From JAPWJZ01 sp966211335 (GTDB lineage Bacteria; Pseudomonadota; Alphaproteobacteria; Micavibrionales; UBA2020): a stretch of DNA of 64,000 bases. Below, one piece after another: positions 24,585 through 31,967 of this stretch. The notes beneath the pieces are model-generated. The model made no database searches. It had not been told where the DNA came from and worked only from the letters and a program-made list of their open reading frames with translations. The position numbers and the translations under genes were made by a program. Location: NCBI GenBank assembly GCA_966211335.1, contig CBIHNF010000003.1, positions 1 through 64,000 of the forward strand, in the 5' to 3' direction. The number at the start of each line of letters is the position of its first letter. Within the stretch, counting starts at the first letter, position 1.

Positions 24585-24599
24585 GAACAAAACAGGTAC
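24585..24599 (-). promoter_or_regulatory. LexA-like box upstream of the radical SAM-udgX operon
   Basis: On the operon strand the site reads GTAC-N7-GTTC, a 7/8 match to the alphaproteobacterial SOS box GTTC-N7-GTTC. It falls between a possible -35 (TTGATT) and -10 (TAGTCT) that are 17 bases apart, 33-47 bases upstream of the start. Confidence 0.5.
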
Positions 24600-24603
24600 A
24601 AAA

Positions 24604-25713
24604 TCAAGCTAATTTCGGGTTGAAACGGATGGCACCAGCCGCGCGGCCGACGACGCCCGGGAAAAAGGCGCCGAGCTGCGGCAGGATGGGCTGCATATAA
24701 GGCAGCAAGGCGATACGAGCAAGGAAAGACGCAAGCCGGACGGGGATTTTGAAATCCTGACGCGCCTGCCGGTGATAGGCACCAGCACCGGTGCCATTCA
24801 GATAGCAGCGGGCCGCCAGCTGCGCCGAATGCAGCGCCATGGCCATGCCATCGCCGGCAAAACTGGGGATAACCGCCATCTGGTCGCCGAGACGGTACAG
24901 GTTTTTATCCTGTCCCGCATCTTCAAAAACATAGCCATAGGGCATGCCGTAAACGGCGAGCGGCTTGTCCCATAGCGGTGTCGCGCCTGCAAGGCGTTCG
25001 CCCAGTAGCGTAGAATTTTTCACCAGCATTTTTAAAAGCTGATCCCAATCGCCACCAGCCGATTTATAGACATCACGGTCGACCAGCAGGCACAGATTGG
25101 CGGTGCGATTTTCCACAAGTTCAATGCCGGCGTAGCCACCGCGGAAGAACAGCAGCTCCGTCGCCTCATGCAGGATTGCGGCCTGCTCTGGCGAGAGACG
25201 GAAATGCATTTTCAAGCCGATAAGTCGGCTGTTGAGGTGTTTTGGACGATGCCATCCGCGCAAGTCCCCCTTGCCGCTGGCGAGAAATATATTCCGCGCT
25301 TCCATCACACCCGCCGTGGTGTCGAGCCGCCAGCCGGATTTATCAGCCGCAAGAGCGGTGACCACGACCCCGCGCTGAACCTTTGCGCCGCAGGCTACCG
25401 CCCGCCCCAGTAGCGCTTCGTCAAGGCAGAAGCGGGATAGGCTTGCCGCACGCCCGGGAAGCCGCAACCGGGCGGATGCGCCGCCACAACCCAGCATGAG
25501 GTAATCGATTGAGGCAGCGCCAAGCCCCGGCAGATCAACGCCAAGCCGCTGCAATTCACGCACCGCGTTCCAGCTGATAAATTCACCACAAACTTTATGG
25601 ATGGGCGCGGTTTCTTTCTCCAGCAGCAGGACATCACGGCCCTCCGCCGCGATTTGTGCCGCTGCCGCCGCGCCGGCAAGCCCGCCACCGATGATAACAA
25701 TTTCTTCGCTCAT
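24604..25713 (-). CDS. FAD-dependent oxidoreductase (geranylgeranyl-reductase-like) of a polyketide operon
   Basis: A 369-residue flavoprotein starting at ATG 25713 (AGG upstream); the open frame extends further but that start overlaps the methyltransferase stop by only four bases. VIIGGGLAGAAAAAQIA near residue 6 is the FAD Rossmann motif, and GDQMAVIPSFAGDGMAMAL near 280 is the second FAD contact. The fold is that of FAD monooxygenases/reductases acting on hydrophobic substrates. As third gene of the type III PKS operon it probably hydroxylates or reduces the polyketide product. Confidence 0.87.
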   Translation of the reverse strand: MSEEIVIIGGGLAGAAAAAQIAAEGRDVLLLEKETAPIHKVCGEFISWNAVRELQRLGVDLPGLGAASIDYLMLGCGGASARLRLPGRAASLSRFCLDEALLGRAVACGAKVQRGVVVTALAADKSGWRLDTTAGVMEARNIFLASGKGDLRGWHRPKHLNSRLIGLKMHFRLSPEQAAILHEATELLFFRGGYAGIELVENRTANLCLLVDRDVYKSAGGDWDQLLKMLVKNSTLLGERLAGATPLWDKPLAVYGMPYGYVFEDAGQDKNLYRLGDQMAVIPSFAGDGMAMALHSAQLAARCYLNGTGAGAYHRQARQDFKIPVRLASFLARIALLPYMQPILPQLGAFFPGVVGRAAGAIRFNPKLA

Positions 25714-26378
25714 GGCCTGACCTTCGAAACACAGAGGCGGAAGGGGAAAAACCATGACACTTTGGCCCCCGTAATACCGGCCTGACGTAATTTTTCGTGC
25801 CAATCGGCGGCGGTGAAAGCGCGCGCGACGGAAACTGGCGCATCGTGGCGGATGAGCCTGTTGCGGGAGAGCAAGACGGCATATTTGATAAACCAGTACG
25901 GCAGCCAGTGACGATGCAGGTCGTTAATCAGCCAGCCACGGTTTGCCGTTTTTTCCATCCAGCGGAGGAAATCAATCAGCTGCGCATCGGTCAAATGATG
26001 GGCGAAGAGGGAGGAGATGATGATGTCGACCTCGCCCGGCGCCACGTCAAAAATATTCGCGGTTTGATAGTCAATTCCGGTAGCGGCGCTAAGCTCGGCT
26101 GATTTTTTCGACCAGGGGTTCAGGTCGACGCCGGTCAACTTAAAATCAGCGAACTTCCGGCGGATGTGCCGCAGCATGTCCCCGCCCCCGCTGCCTGCAT
26201 CGAGAAGCCGGAGTTTCTCGCCAGAAAATTTACCAAGCCAGTCTAGCGTCGGCCGATAGGCAAGCGTTAATGTGTTGATACGGGCAAGGGTTTGCAGGCA
26301 GTCGTGGAATTCCGCAAAACTGATGCCGCCACCGTCCATCAGCTCCGGCTGCTGGCTACGCTGGCTGAAATCGGGCAT
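25710..26378 (-). CDS. SAM-dependent methyltransferase of a polyketide operon
   Basis: A 222-residue class I methyltransferase: LRLLDAGSGGGDMLRHI at residues 57-73 is motif I, and LTGVDLNPWSKKSAEL at about 81-96 is the acidic motif contacting the ribose. Its ATG overlaps the PKS stop by one base and its stop overlaps the FAD gene by four, so the three genes are coupled. It likely O- or C-methylates the aromatic polyketide. Confidence 0.87.
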   Translation of the reverse strand: MPDFSQRSQQPELMDGGGISFAEFHDCLQTLARINTLTLAYRPTLDWLGKFSGEKLRLLDAGSGGGDMLRHIRRKFADFKLTGVDLNPWSKKSAELSAATGIDYQTANIFDVAPGEVDIIISSLFAHHLTDAQLIDFLRWMEKTANRGWLINDLHRHWLPYWFIKYAVLLSRNRLIRHDAPVSVARAFTAADWHEKLRQAGITGAKVSWFFPFRLCVSKVRP

Positions 26379-27427
26379 CAGGCAACCCCTGCGAAGCGCA
26401 TGCTTTCAACGGTGAGGCCCGGGCCAAAAGCCATGGCGCAGCCCTCCCCTTGCGGCTTGGCATTTAAAATTTCTTCTAAAACAAACATGATGCTGGCAGA
26501 GGACATATTGCCGAAGCGGCGCAGAATATCGCGTGATGGTGCCATGGCCTCTTCGTCTATACCCGCACCATCGCGCACAGCATCGAGAATGGCGCGGCCA
26601 CCGGGGTGAATTGCCCAATGCGCGATGTCGGCGGCTTCAGCGCCGGCGGTAACATCCCCCAACATGTCGGGTAAAGCTGTGTGAATAGCCGCTGGCACTT
26701 TCGTCGACAGCAGCATATCAAAACCGGCATCACCGATGTTCCAGGTAATCAGCTCGGCACTGTTGGGCACGACAGTGCTGCGGAATTCTTTAAGCTCCAA
26801 TCCTGACGGCACGGCAGATACGATGCTGGCCGCGCAGCCGTCGCCAAACAGCAGGAAGGCCAGAAAATCTTCCAGCGTACGCGCCTTGGTGAGGTGAAGG
26901 GTGCAGAGCTCGAGATTAATGACGAGTATTTTCGCCGCATCGTCGGAGCGGACAATATGCCGCGCCAGTTTCAGCGCGTTGAAGGCGGCATAACAGCCCA
27001 TGAAGCCGATCATTGTGCGCTCGACGGAGGGCGCGAGACCATAGTGCCGCACGATATCCAGATCAAGCCCCGGCGCGTAAAAGCCGGTGCAGCTGGTGAC
27101 AATAATATGTGTCGTCCCTGTCACGTCGAGTTTGTCGATAGCTTCAATAGCAAGCTTCAGCGCGTGCTGTTGGTAAAAGTCCATGCGCTTTGCCGTCCCG
27201 GGAAAGTCGTTCTGGCTATAAAAATCTTCCGTGTCCAGAAGGCCGGGCGAGACATGCGGCTGGAGGAAGGAGTAACGATGCTCGATGTGGCCGCGTTCCG
27301 CCATGCGGCGGAACAGCTGCCGGCTTTTATCATCCGCCATCAACTGGGGCGCGTAATCGACAAATTTGCGGTGGACATCGTGCGGCGGGACGGCTGTTGC
27401 GATGTTATTGAGGTAAGCGGCAGCCAT
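26378..27427 (-). CDS. Type III polyketide synthase (chalcone/stilbene synthase family)
   Basis: A 349-residue thiolase-fold enzyme with the type III PKS triad: Cys145 in GFMGCYAAFN, His274 in WAIHPGGRAI and Asn307 in RRFGNMSSAS. Such enzymes extend acyl-CoA or acyl-ACP starters with malonyl-CoA to alkylresorcinols, alkylpyrones or phloroglucinols; the starter cannot be told here. AAAAGGA lies nine bases upstream of ATG 27427. It heads the operon PKS, methyltransferase, FAD oxidoreductase, which starts behind an exact EcfG-type promoter. Confidence 0.93.
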   Translation of the reverse strand: MAAAYLNNIATAVPPHDVHRKFVDYAPQLMADDKSRQLFRRMAERGHIEHRYSFLQPHVSPGLLDTEDFYSQNDFPGTAKRMDFYQQHALKLAIEAIDKLDVTGTTHIIVTSCTGFYAPGLDLDIVRHYGLAPSVERTMIGFMGCYAAFNALKLARHIVRSDDAAKILVINLELCTLHLTKARTLEDFLAFLLFGDGCAASIVSAVPSGLELKEFRSTVVPNSAELITWNIGDAGFDMLLSTKVPAAIHTALPDMLGDVTAGAEAADIAHWAIHPGGRAILDAVRDGAGIDEEAMAPSRDILRRFGNMSSASIMFVLEEILNAKPQGEGCAMAFGPGLTVESMRFAGVA

Positions 27428-27459
27428 CGTTTCAAATCCTTTTACGGGTCAGGGCCACT

Positions 27460-27484
27460 AACGGCGCGAGCGGGCGTGAGTTCC
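27460..27484 (-). promoter_or_regulatory. Exact EcfG-type promoter of the type III PKS operon
   Basis: Reading leftward: GGAAC (27484-27480), 16 bases, CGTT (27463-27460), 33 bases before the PKS start. This is an exact match to the alphaproteobacterial general-stress consensus. Its -35 abuts the opposing -35 of the DUF3309 promoter, forming the palindrome GTTCCGGCCGGAAC at 27480-27493. Confidence 0.75.
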
Positions 27485-27488
27485 GGCC

Positions 27489-27514
27489 GGAACAAAAGGC
27501 CGCCCCATATAGTT
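27489..27514 (+). promoter_or_regulatory. EcfG-like promoter of the DUF3309 gene
   Basis: GGAAC at 27489-27493, 17 bases, AGTT at 27511-27514 (one mismatch to CGTT), 53 bases before the DUF3309 start and divergent from the PKS operon promoter. Confidence 0.55.
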
Positions 27515-27567
27515 AGCTTTGTAACGTCAGGTTTCCACCGAATCAGGCACTTTTTCAGGAGATTATC

Positions 27568-27726
27568 ATGACTATCTCGACCATTGCCCTTATCCTTATC
27601 GTGCTGCTGGTTATCGGCGCTTTCCCGGCCTGGCCGCATAGCCGTAGCTGGGGTTACGCCCCTGCCGGCGGGCTGGGTACGCTGCTCGTGCTGCTTATCT
27701 GCCTGCGCGTGCTGGGATATATCTGA
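27568..27726 (+). CDS. DUF3309-type small membrane protein
   Basis: A 52-residue protein, MTISTIALILIVLLVIGAFP at the N-terminus followed by WPHSRSWGYAPAGGLG and a second hydrophobic segment, LLVLLICLRVLGYI. This two-helix layout with the central WPHSxxWGYxPxG motif is DUF3309. AGGAG lies seven bases upstream of ATG 27568. Such proteins are often stress-induced in alphaproteobacteria, and an EcfG-like promoter precedes it. Function unknown. Confidence 0.88.
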   Translation: MTISTIALILIVLLVIGAFPAWPHSRSWGYAPAGGLGTLLVLLICLRVLGYI

Positions 27727-27817
27727 CCTCTCTCTCATTACTGGAACATGATGCGGCGGCAGCGGCTGGAAATAGCCCTGCCGCCGCTGCGCTTTCCAAG
27801 TGGCGCGGCGCGTGGTA

Positions 27818-27839
27818 TATTTAGTTATATGGTTAAATA
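27818..27839. promoter_or_regulatory. Palindromic AT-rich operator candidate before the ArsR gene
   Basis: TATTTA at 27818-27823 and TAAATA at 27834-27839 flank a partly symmetric centre, 12 bases before the ArsR-family start. Size and position suit an autoregulatory ArsR operator overlapping the promoter. Confidence 0.45.
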
Positions 27840-27851
27840 ACGGAATGTATC

Positions 27852-28172
27852 ATGGTCGCCGAAAAAATCTTTGCCGCCCTCTCCTCCGGTGTCCGCCGGA
27901 AAATCCTGGCCTATCTTTCCGCCACCAGCCTGACGGCCGGCGAAATTGCCGAGCGTTTTGATATTTCCAAACCGTCGCTGTCCAAGCACCTCAGCATTCT
28001 TGAAAACGCAGGGCTGGTGAAGGGCGAGAAACGCGGCCAGTACATCCATTACAGCCTTGTGCGCGAAAGCCTGACCAATACCCTGAACGGCTTTGTGTCG
28101 GAGGTTTGCCCCGTCGCCCGCCCGCTCAAGAACGAAAGCCGCAAAATGGCGGCGGATCGCAAAAACGACTAA
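27852..28172 (+). CDS. ArsR-family transcriptional regulator without metal-site cysteines
   Basis: A 106-residue winged-helix protein: LTAGEIAERFDISKPSLSKH at residues about 35-54 is the recognition helix region, then LSILENAGLVKGEKRGQYIHY gives the wing. It lacks the ELCVCDL motif of metal sensors and has only one Cys (SEVCPVARP), so it may sense a redox signal or act as an SdpR-like autorepressor. The start ATG 27852 has GGA upstream. An AT-rich palindrome immediately upstream may be its operator. It is downstream of the DUF3309 gene and upstream of the cytochrome gene. Confidence 0.9.
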   Translation: MVAEKIFAALSSGVRRKILAYLSATSLTAGEIAERFDISKPSLSKHLSILENAGLVKGEKRGQYIHYSLVRESLTNTLNGFVSEVCPVARPLKNESRKMAADRKND

Positions 28173-28220
28173 TCGCCGCTTGCCGCCACCCCGCCGCCTT
28201 CGTAAAATCGGCTGGAAGGG

Positions 28221-29201
28221 ATGCCAACCGCGATGAAAATTTTAGCCTCTACAGTTTTAGGCCTATGCTGCGCCCTGCTGCTGGCGACAGCTGCAGCTGC
28301 CGCTACGCCCGCCACCAAAACTTCCCCCGTCAATGCCATGTCTGTCGAAGACATCCCCGATCAGGACCGCATGAACGGCTTTGCCCTGAAAGACTACGCC
28401 AACTTCCAGAAGGAATGGCCGCTGGTCACCGTCCGCTTCCGCAAGGACACCGGCGAGCTGCGCTTTACCTATGCCAATGACCTTGCCTATGCCGCGCTGA
28501 AAAACGGCGCCACCGAATACCCCGACGGCGCGGTCTTTGCCAAGATCGGCATTATTACCGAGGAAGACCCCGCCTTTACCAGTTCCGCCGTACCGTCTGG
28601 CGCGCGGCGCTTCCAGCTGATGGTGCATGATTCCAAAAAATTCCCGGAGACCCACGGCTGGGGCTTTGCGCTATTCGATGCGCGGGCGAAAGCGTCCGGC
28701 AAGGATGTCGCCTTGCGCTCCGCCGCCTGCGACGCCTGCCATGCGCTGGTGCCGGAGCGCGGCTATGTGTTTTCGCAAGTGATGAAACTTGATGTTGCCG
28801 ATACCATTCCCGTCGCGCCCGTTGCGAAGGACGATCCGGCGCGGGTGCATTTTGAAACTGTCACGACCGATAAACTGCCCAAAGCCCTCGCCTCCCGCCT
28901 GCCAAAAGAAGTGAAGCAGGTACGGCTGCTGCGCGGCGAATTGGAAAAACATATTTTCCGCGGCACGATTGATGAAATCCGCCCGACGCTGGCACTTGAA
29001 GCGCAGCGCACAGACATGCCGGCGGCACTGGTGAGCGAAGACGGCACGCTGTTTTCGCTGGTGCAGCGCGATATCAAGATGCCCACCTGCCTTGATGGCA
29101 AAAGCCTGCATATGACGGGTTTCTATACGCTTGGCAGCCTGCCCGGAAAACCGTCGAACACCGTCAACGCAGAATCCTGCGAAGCCCCCTTGAAGAAGTA
29201 A
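28221..29201 (+). CDS. Cytochrome P460-like c-type heme protein with C-terminal extension
   Basis: A 326-residue exported protein. A signal peptide (MKILASTVLGLCCALLLATA) is followed by a cytochrome P460-type domain up to residue about 190, with one heme c motif CDACH (Cys170, Cys173, His174). GWGFALFDARAKASG before it is typical of the family. A further 130 residues, rich in beta-type sequence and ending near MPTCLDGKSLHMTGFY, are not part of the classical domain. The start may be ATG 28221 or 28233. P460-family proteins oxidise hydroxylamine or detoxify NO; the substrate here is unknown. Periplasmic. Confidence 0.8.
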   Translation: MPTAMKILASTVLGLCCALLLATAAAAATPATKTSPVNAMSVEDIPDQDRMNGFALKDYANFQKEWPLVTVRFRKDTGELRFTYANDLAYAALKNGATEYPDGAVFAKIGIITEEDPAFTSSAVPSGARRFQLMVHDSKKFPETHGWGFALFDARAKASGKDVALRSAACDACHALVPERGYVFSQVMKLDVADTIPVAPVAKDDPARVHFETVTTDKLPKALASRLPKEVKQVRLLRGELEKHIFRGTIDEIRPTLALEAQRTDMPAALVSEDGTLFSLVQRDIKMPTCLDGKSLHMTGFYTLGSLPGKPSNTVNAESCEAPLKK

Positions 29202-29205
29202 CTGT

Positions 29206-30831
29206 TTAATCCTTGCTGGCGTGGCTTTCCGGCGCGCGGAAGCGGGAGCGCATCAGATCGATCTCCCGCACCGTTTCATGCATGACATCGTCGCTAATGT
29301 GAAAGTGCTTGCGAAGATCGACGATGGTATGGTGCTCCACATCCAGCACCTCCTGCCACAGGCGGTTTTCGGCTTTGACCAGCGGGTGGTTCTCCATCGA
29401 CGGTGGCTCTTCCGGCCGGATGGGCGTGCTGGGACCACTGCCGAGGAATTCGACGCGGTCGCGGTAATGGCTGTGGATGCGGTCAAAGGCAGTCGAGGGA
29501 ATATCGCCGCGCTGCTTCATGCCTTCCAGCCTTTCCAGCGCCGCAACCGCCGCCTTTTTCCGCGCCAGCCAGTTTTCCTGCAGCACGTTCCAGTCGTAGG
29601 TAACGCGCATTTTGTCGAGCAGCAAGGGCAGCGTCAGCCCCTGGAAGAGGATGGTGACGAGGATAACGCCGCAGGCGATGAAGATGATGAGGTCGCGGAA
29701 CGGGAACAGACGTTCGTAGGAATCGGACAGCGGCAAAGCGAGTGCGAGGGCAAGGGAAACGACGCCGCGCATACCCGTCCAGGCGACAATAAAAATATTC
29801 TGCCATGACGGTGCAGGATCGCGCTTGCGGACGGAGGGGAAAAGCCAGCGCGTGGCATAGCTGACAACATAAACCCAGGCAAAGCGCGTGAGGATGACGG
29901 TGAGAGACACCAGCAGCGTCGTCGTGACAAGGAAGCCCGCGCTGTATTCCGACAGGCTCTGGAAGAGTGACGGAATATGCCGGCCGATGATGATGAAGAC
30001 AAGCCCGTTAAGGACGAACGACATCATGCGCCACACCGCTTCCGACTGCAGACGGAACGCGCTGTTGAATTTCAGCGGCGCATACCAGCTGACGAGAAGA
30101 CCCGCCGCGACGACGGCAAGAACCGCTGAACTCCCCGCAGCATCAGAGACGATATAGACGAGAAACGGCAGCAGCAGCATGGCAAGGATTTCGACAGACC
30201 GTTCCTTGATGCGCGGAAACAGCGCGACGAAGCCATAGCCGAAACCAAGGCCGATGCAGACGCCGAGCGCTGCCTTCCACAAGAATTCCAGCGACAGGGT
30301 ACTGATGCTCAGGGTGCCCGCCGTAAATACGGCCGCGACGGTGAACTTGTAGAGCACGAGGCCCATGGCGTCATTGACAAGGCTTTCGCCCTCCAAAATC
30401 GTCTGCACGCGGCGAGGCATCTTGACCTGCTTGGCGATCGCCGTCGCGGCGACGGCATCGGGCGGGGAAATGATGGCGCCTAAAACCATGCCCGTCAGCC
30501 AGTCGCCACCCGGCACGATCTTCTGGAAGATCCAGGCCGTGGTGACAGATGAAAAGACGACAAGGCCAATCGCCAGCTGCAAAATCGGCCTGAGGTTCTT
30601 GGCGAAATCACGCAACGACGTGAAGTAAGCCGATTCCATGAGCAGCAGCGGCAGGAAGATCAGCAGCATGTATTCCGGCGGAATCTCGAAACTCGCGATA
30701 CCCGGAATAAAACCCATGCCGATGCCTGCAACGATGAACAGGATTGGCGAGGGAATGGACAAGCGTTCCGCCGCGACAGCGGCAGCGCAGATGGCGCCGA
30801 GCAGGACGATAAGTATTTCGATGCCGTTCAT
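29206..30831 (-). CDS. Na+/H+ antiporter, CPA1 family
   Basis: A 541-residue protein with about 12 membrane segments. SPPDAVAATAIA (Asp125) and EGESLVNDAMGLVLY (Asn153, Asp154) are the ion-binding motifs of NhaP/CPA1 exchangers. A soluble C-terminal tail of about 130 residues, with HYRDRVEFLGSG and LRKHFHISDDVM, is probably regulatory. It exchanges Na+ or K+ for protons at the inner membrane. The start has AGG four bases upstream; the aldo-keto reductase gene stops 15 bases before it, so the two may be co-transcribed. Confidence 0.92.
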   Translation of the reverse strand: MNGIEILIVLLGAICAAAVAAERLSIPSPILFIVAGIGMGFIPGIASFEIPPEYMLLIFLPLLLMESAYFTSLRDFAKNLRPILQLAIGLVVFSSVTTAWIFQKIVPGGDWLTGMVLGAIISPPDAVAATAIAKQVKMPRRVQTILEGESLVNDAMGLVLYKFTVAAVFTAGTLSISTLSLEFLWKAALGVCIGLGFGYGFVALFPRIKERSVEILAMLLLPFLVYIVSDAAGSSAVLAVVAAGLLVSWYAPLKFNSAFRLQSEAVWRMMSFVLNGLVFIIIGRHIPSLFQSLSEYSAGFLVTTTLLVSLTVILTRFAWVYVVSYATRWLFPSVRKRDPAPSWQNIFIVAWTGMRGVVSLALALALPLSDSYERLFPFRDLIIFIACGVILVTILFQGLTLPLLLDKMRVTYDWNVLQENWLARKKAAVAALERLEGMKQRGDIPSTAFDRIHSHYRDRVEFLGSGPSTPIRPEEPPSMENHPLVKAENRLWQEVLDVEHHTIVDLRKHFHISDDVMHETVREIDLMRSRFRAPESHASKD

Positions 30832-30846
30832 GCGCCTGTCATGCCA

Positions 30847-31878
30847 TTACCATTCGACGGGTTGCGGATTGCGCTCTTCAAACCCTGCCTGATGCCAGTA
30901 GGGATAGGCGGGGTCACGGTGGCTGGCGTCATCGAGCACCTTCACCTGCGCAGGCGTCAGGTTCCAGCCAACAGCGCCAAGGTTCTGCAGCAGCTGTTCT
31001 TCGTTGCGGGCGCCGATGATGACGCTGGAAACGGTGGGGCGCTGCAGCAGCCAGTTGAGGGCAACCTGCGGGACGGTCTTGCCGGTTTCAGCGGCGACTT
31101 TATCGAGTGCATCGACGACGGTGTAGAGATATTCTTCCGGCACGGGCGGGCCGTAGTCGGCGGTCGCATGCAATCGGCTGTTGGCGGGCAGCGGCTGGCC
31201 GCGGCGGATTTTGCCGGTGAGGCGGCCCCAGCCAAGGGGGCTCCAGACCATAAGGCCGACACCCTGGTCGAGACCCAGTGGCATCAGCTCCCATTCATAG
31301 TCGCGGCCGATGAGGGAGTAATAGCCCTGATAGGCGACATAGCGCGCAAAGCCATAACGCTCCGACGCCGATAGCGCCTTCATCAGGTGCCAGCCGGAAT
31401 AGTTGGAGACGCCGATATAGCGCACCTTGCCGGCCTGCACCAGCGTATCGAGCGCGGAGAGTGTTTCCTCGACCGGCGTTTGCGCATCGAAGCCGTGCAT
31501 CTGGTAGAGGTCAATATAATCGGTGCCGAGGCGTTTCAGCGCAGCTTCCACCGACTTGATGAGATGGAAGCGGGAGGAGCCGACATCATTCGCGCCCTCG
31601 CCGGCGCGGAACGTCGCTTTGGTCGAAATCAGGACCTTGTCTCGACGGCCCTTGATGGCGCCGCCCAAAACTTCTTCCGACATGCCGGCGGAGTAAATAT
31701 CGGCGGAGTCAAACATCGTAACGCCGTGATCAAGGCAGATGTCGACAAGCCTTGTCGCCTCCTTGACGTCGGTCGAGCCCCAGGCCTTGAACAAATCGCC
31801 CTTGCCGCCGAAGGTGCCGGTGCCGAAGCTCAGTGCCGGTACTTTGAAGCCCGAATGGCCGAGACGCCTGTATTCCAT
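30847..31878 (-). CDS. Aldo/keto reductase
   Basis: A 343-residue AKR TIM barrel. The catalytic tetrad is visible: Asp57 (MFDSADIY), Tyr62, Lys87 (LISTKATF) and His128 (YQMHGFD). VSNYSGW near residue 158 and the C-terminal IIGARNEEQL for NADP(H) 2'-phosphate binding complete the signature. AGAGGAA lies eight bases upstream of ATG 31878. Substrate not predictable; the family reduces aldehydes and ketones with NADPH. Confidence 0.92.
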   Translation of the reverse strand: MEYRRLGHSGFKVPALSFGTGTFGGKGDLFKAWGSTDVKEATRLVDICLDHGVTMFDSADIYSAGMSEEVLGGAIKGRRDKVLISTKATFRAGEGANDVGSSRFHLIKSVEAALKRLGTDYIDLYQMHGFDAQTPVEETLSALDTLVQAGKVRYIGVSNYSGWHLMKALSASERYGFARYVAYQGYYSLIGRDYEWELMPLGLDQGVGLMVWSPLGWGRLTGKIRRGQPLPANSRLHATADYGPPVPEEYLYTVVDALDKVAAETGKTVPQVALNWLLQRPTVSSVIIGARNEEQLLQNLGAVGWNLTPAQVKVLDDASHRDPAYPYWHQAGFEERNPQPVEW

Positions 31879-31967
31879 GGAAGCTGTTCCTCTTGCGTTT
31901 GAATGACTTGTTCAGGTTATAGGGCGCAGGTAGCCGCTATCAAGCCTTCATACGCTTAAATCACCTT

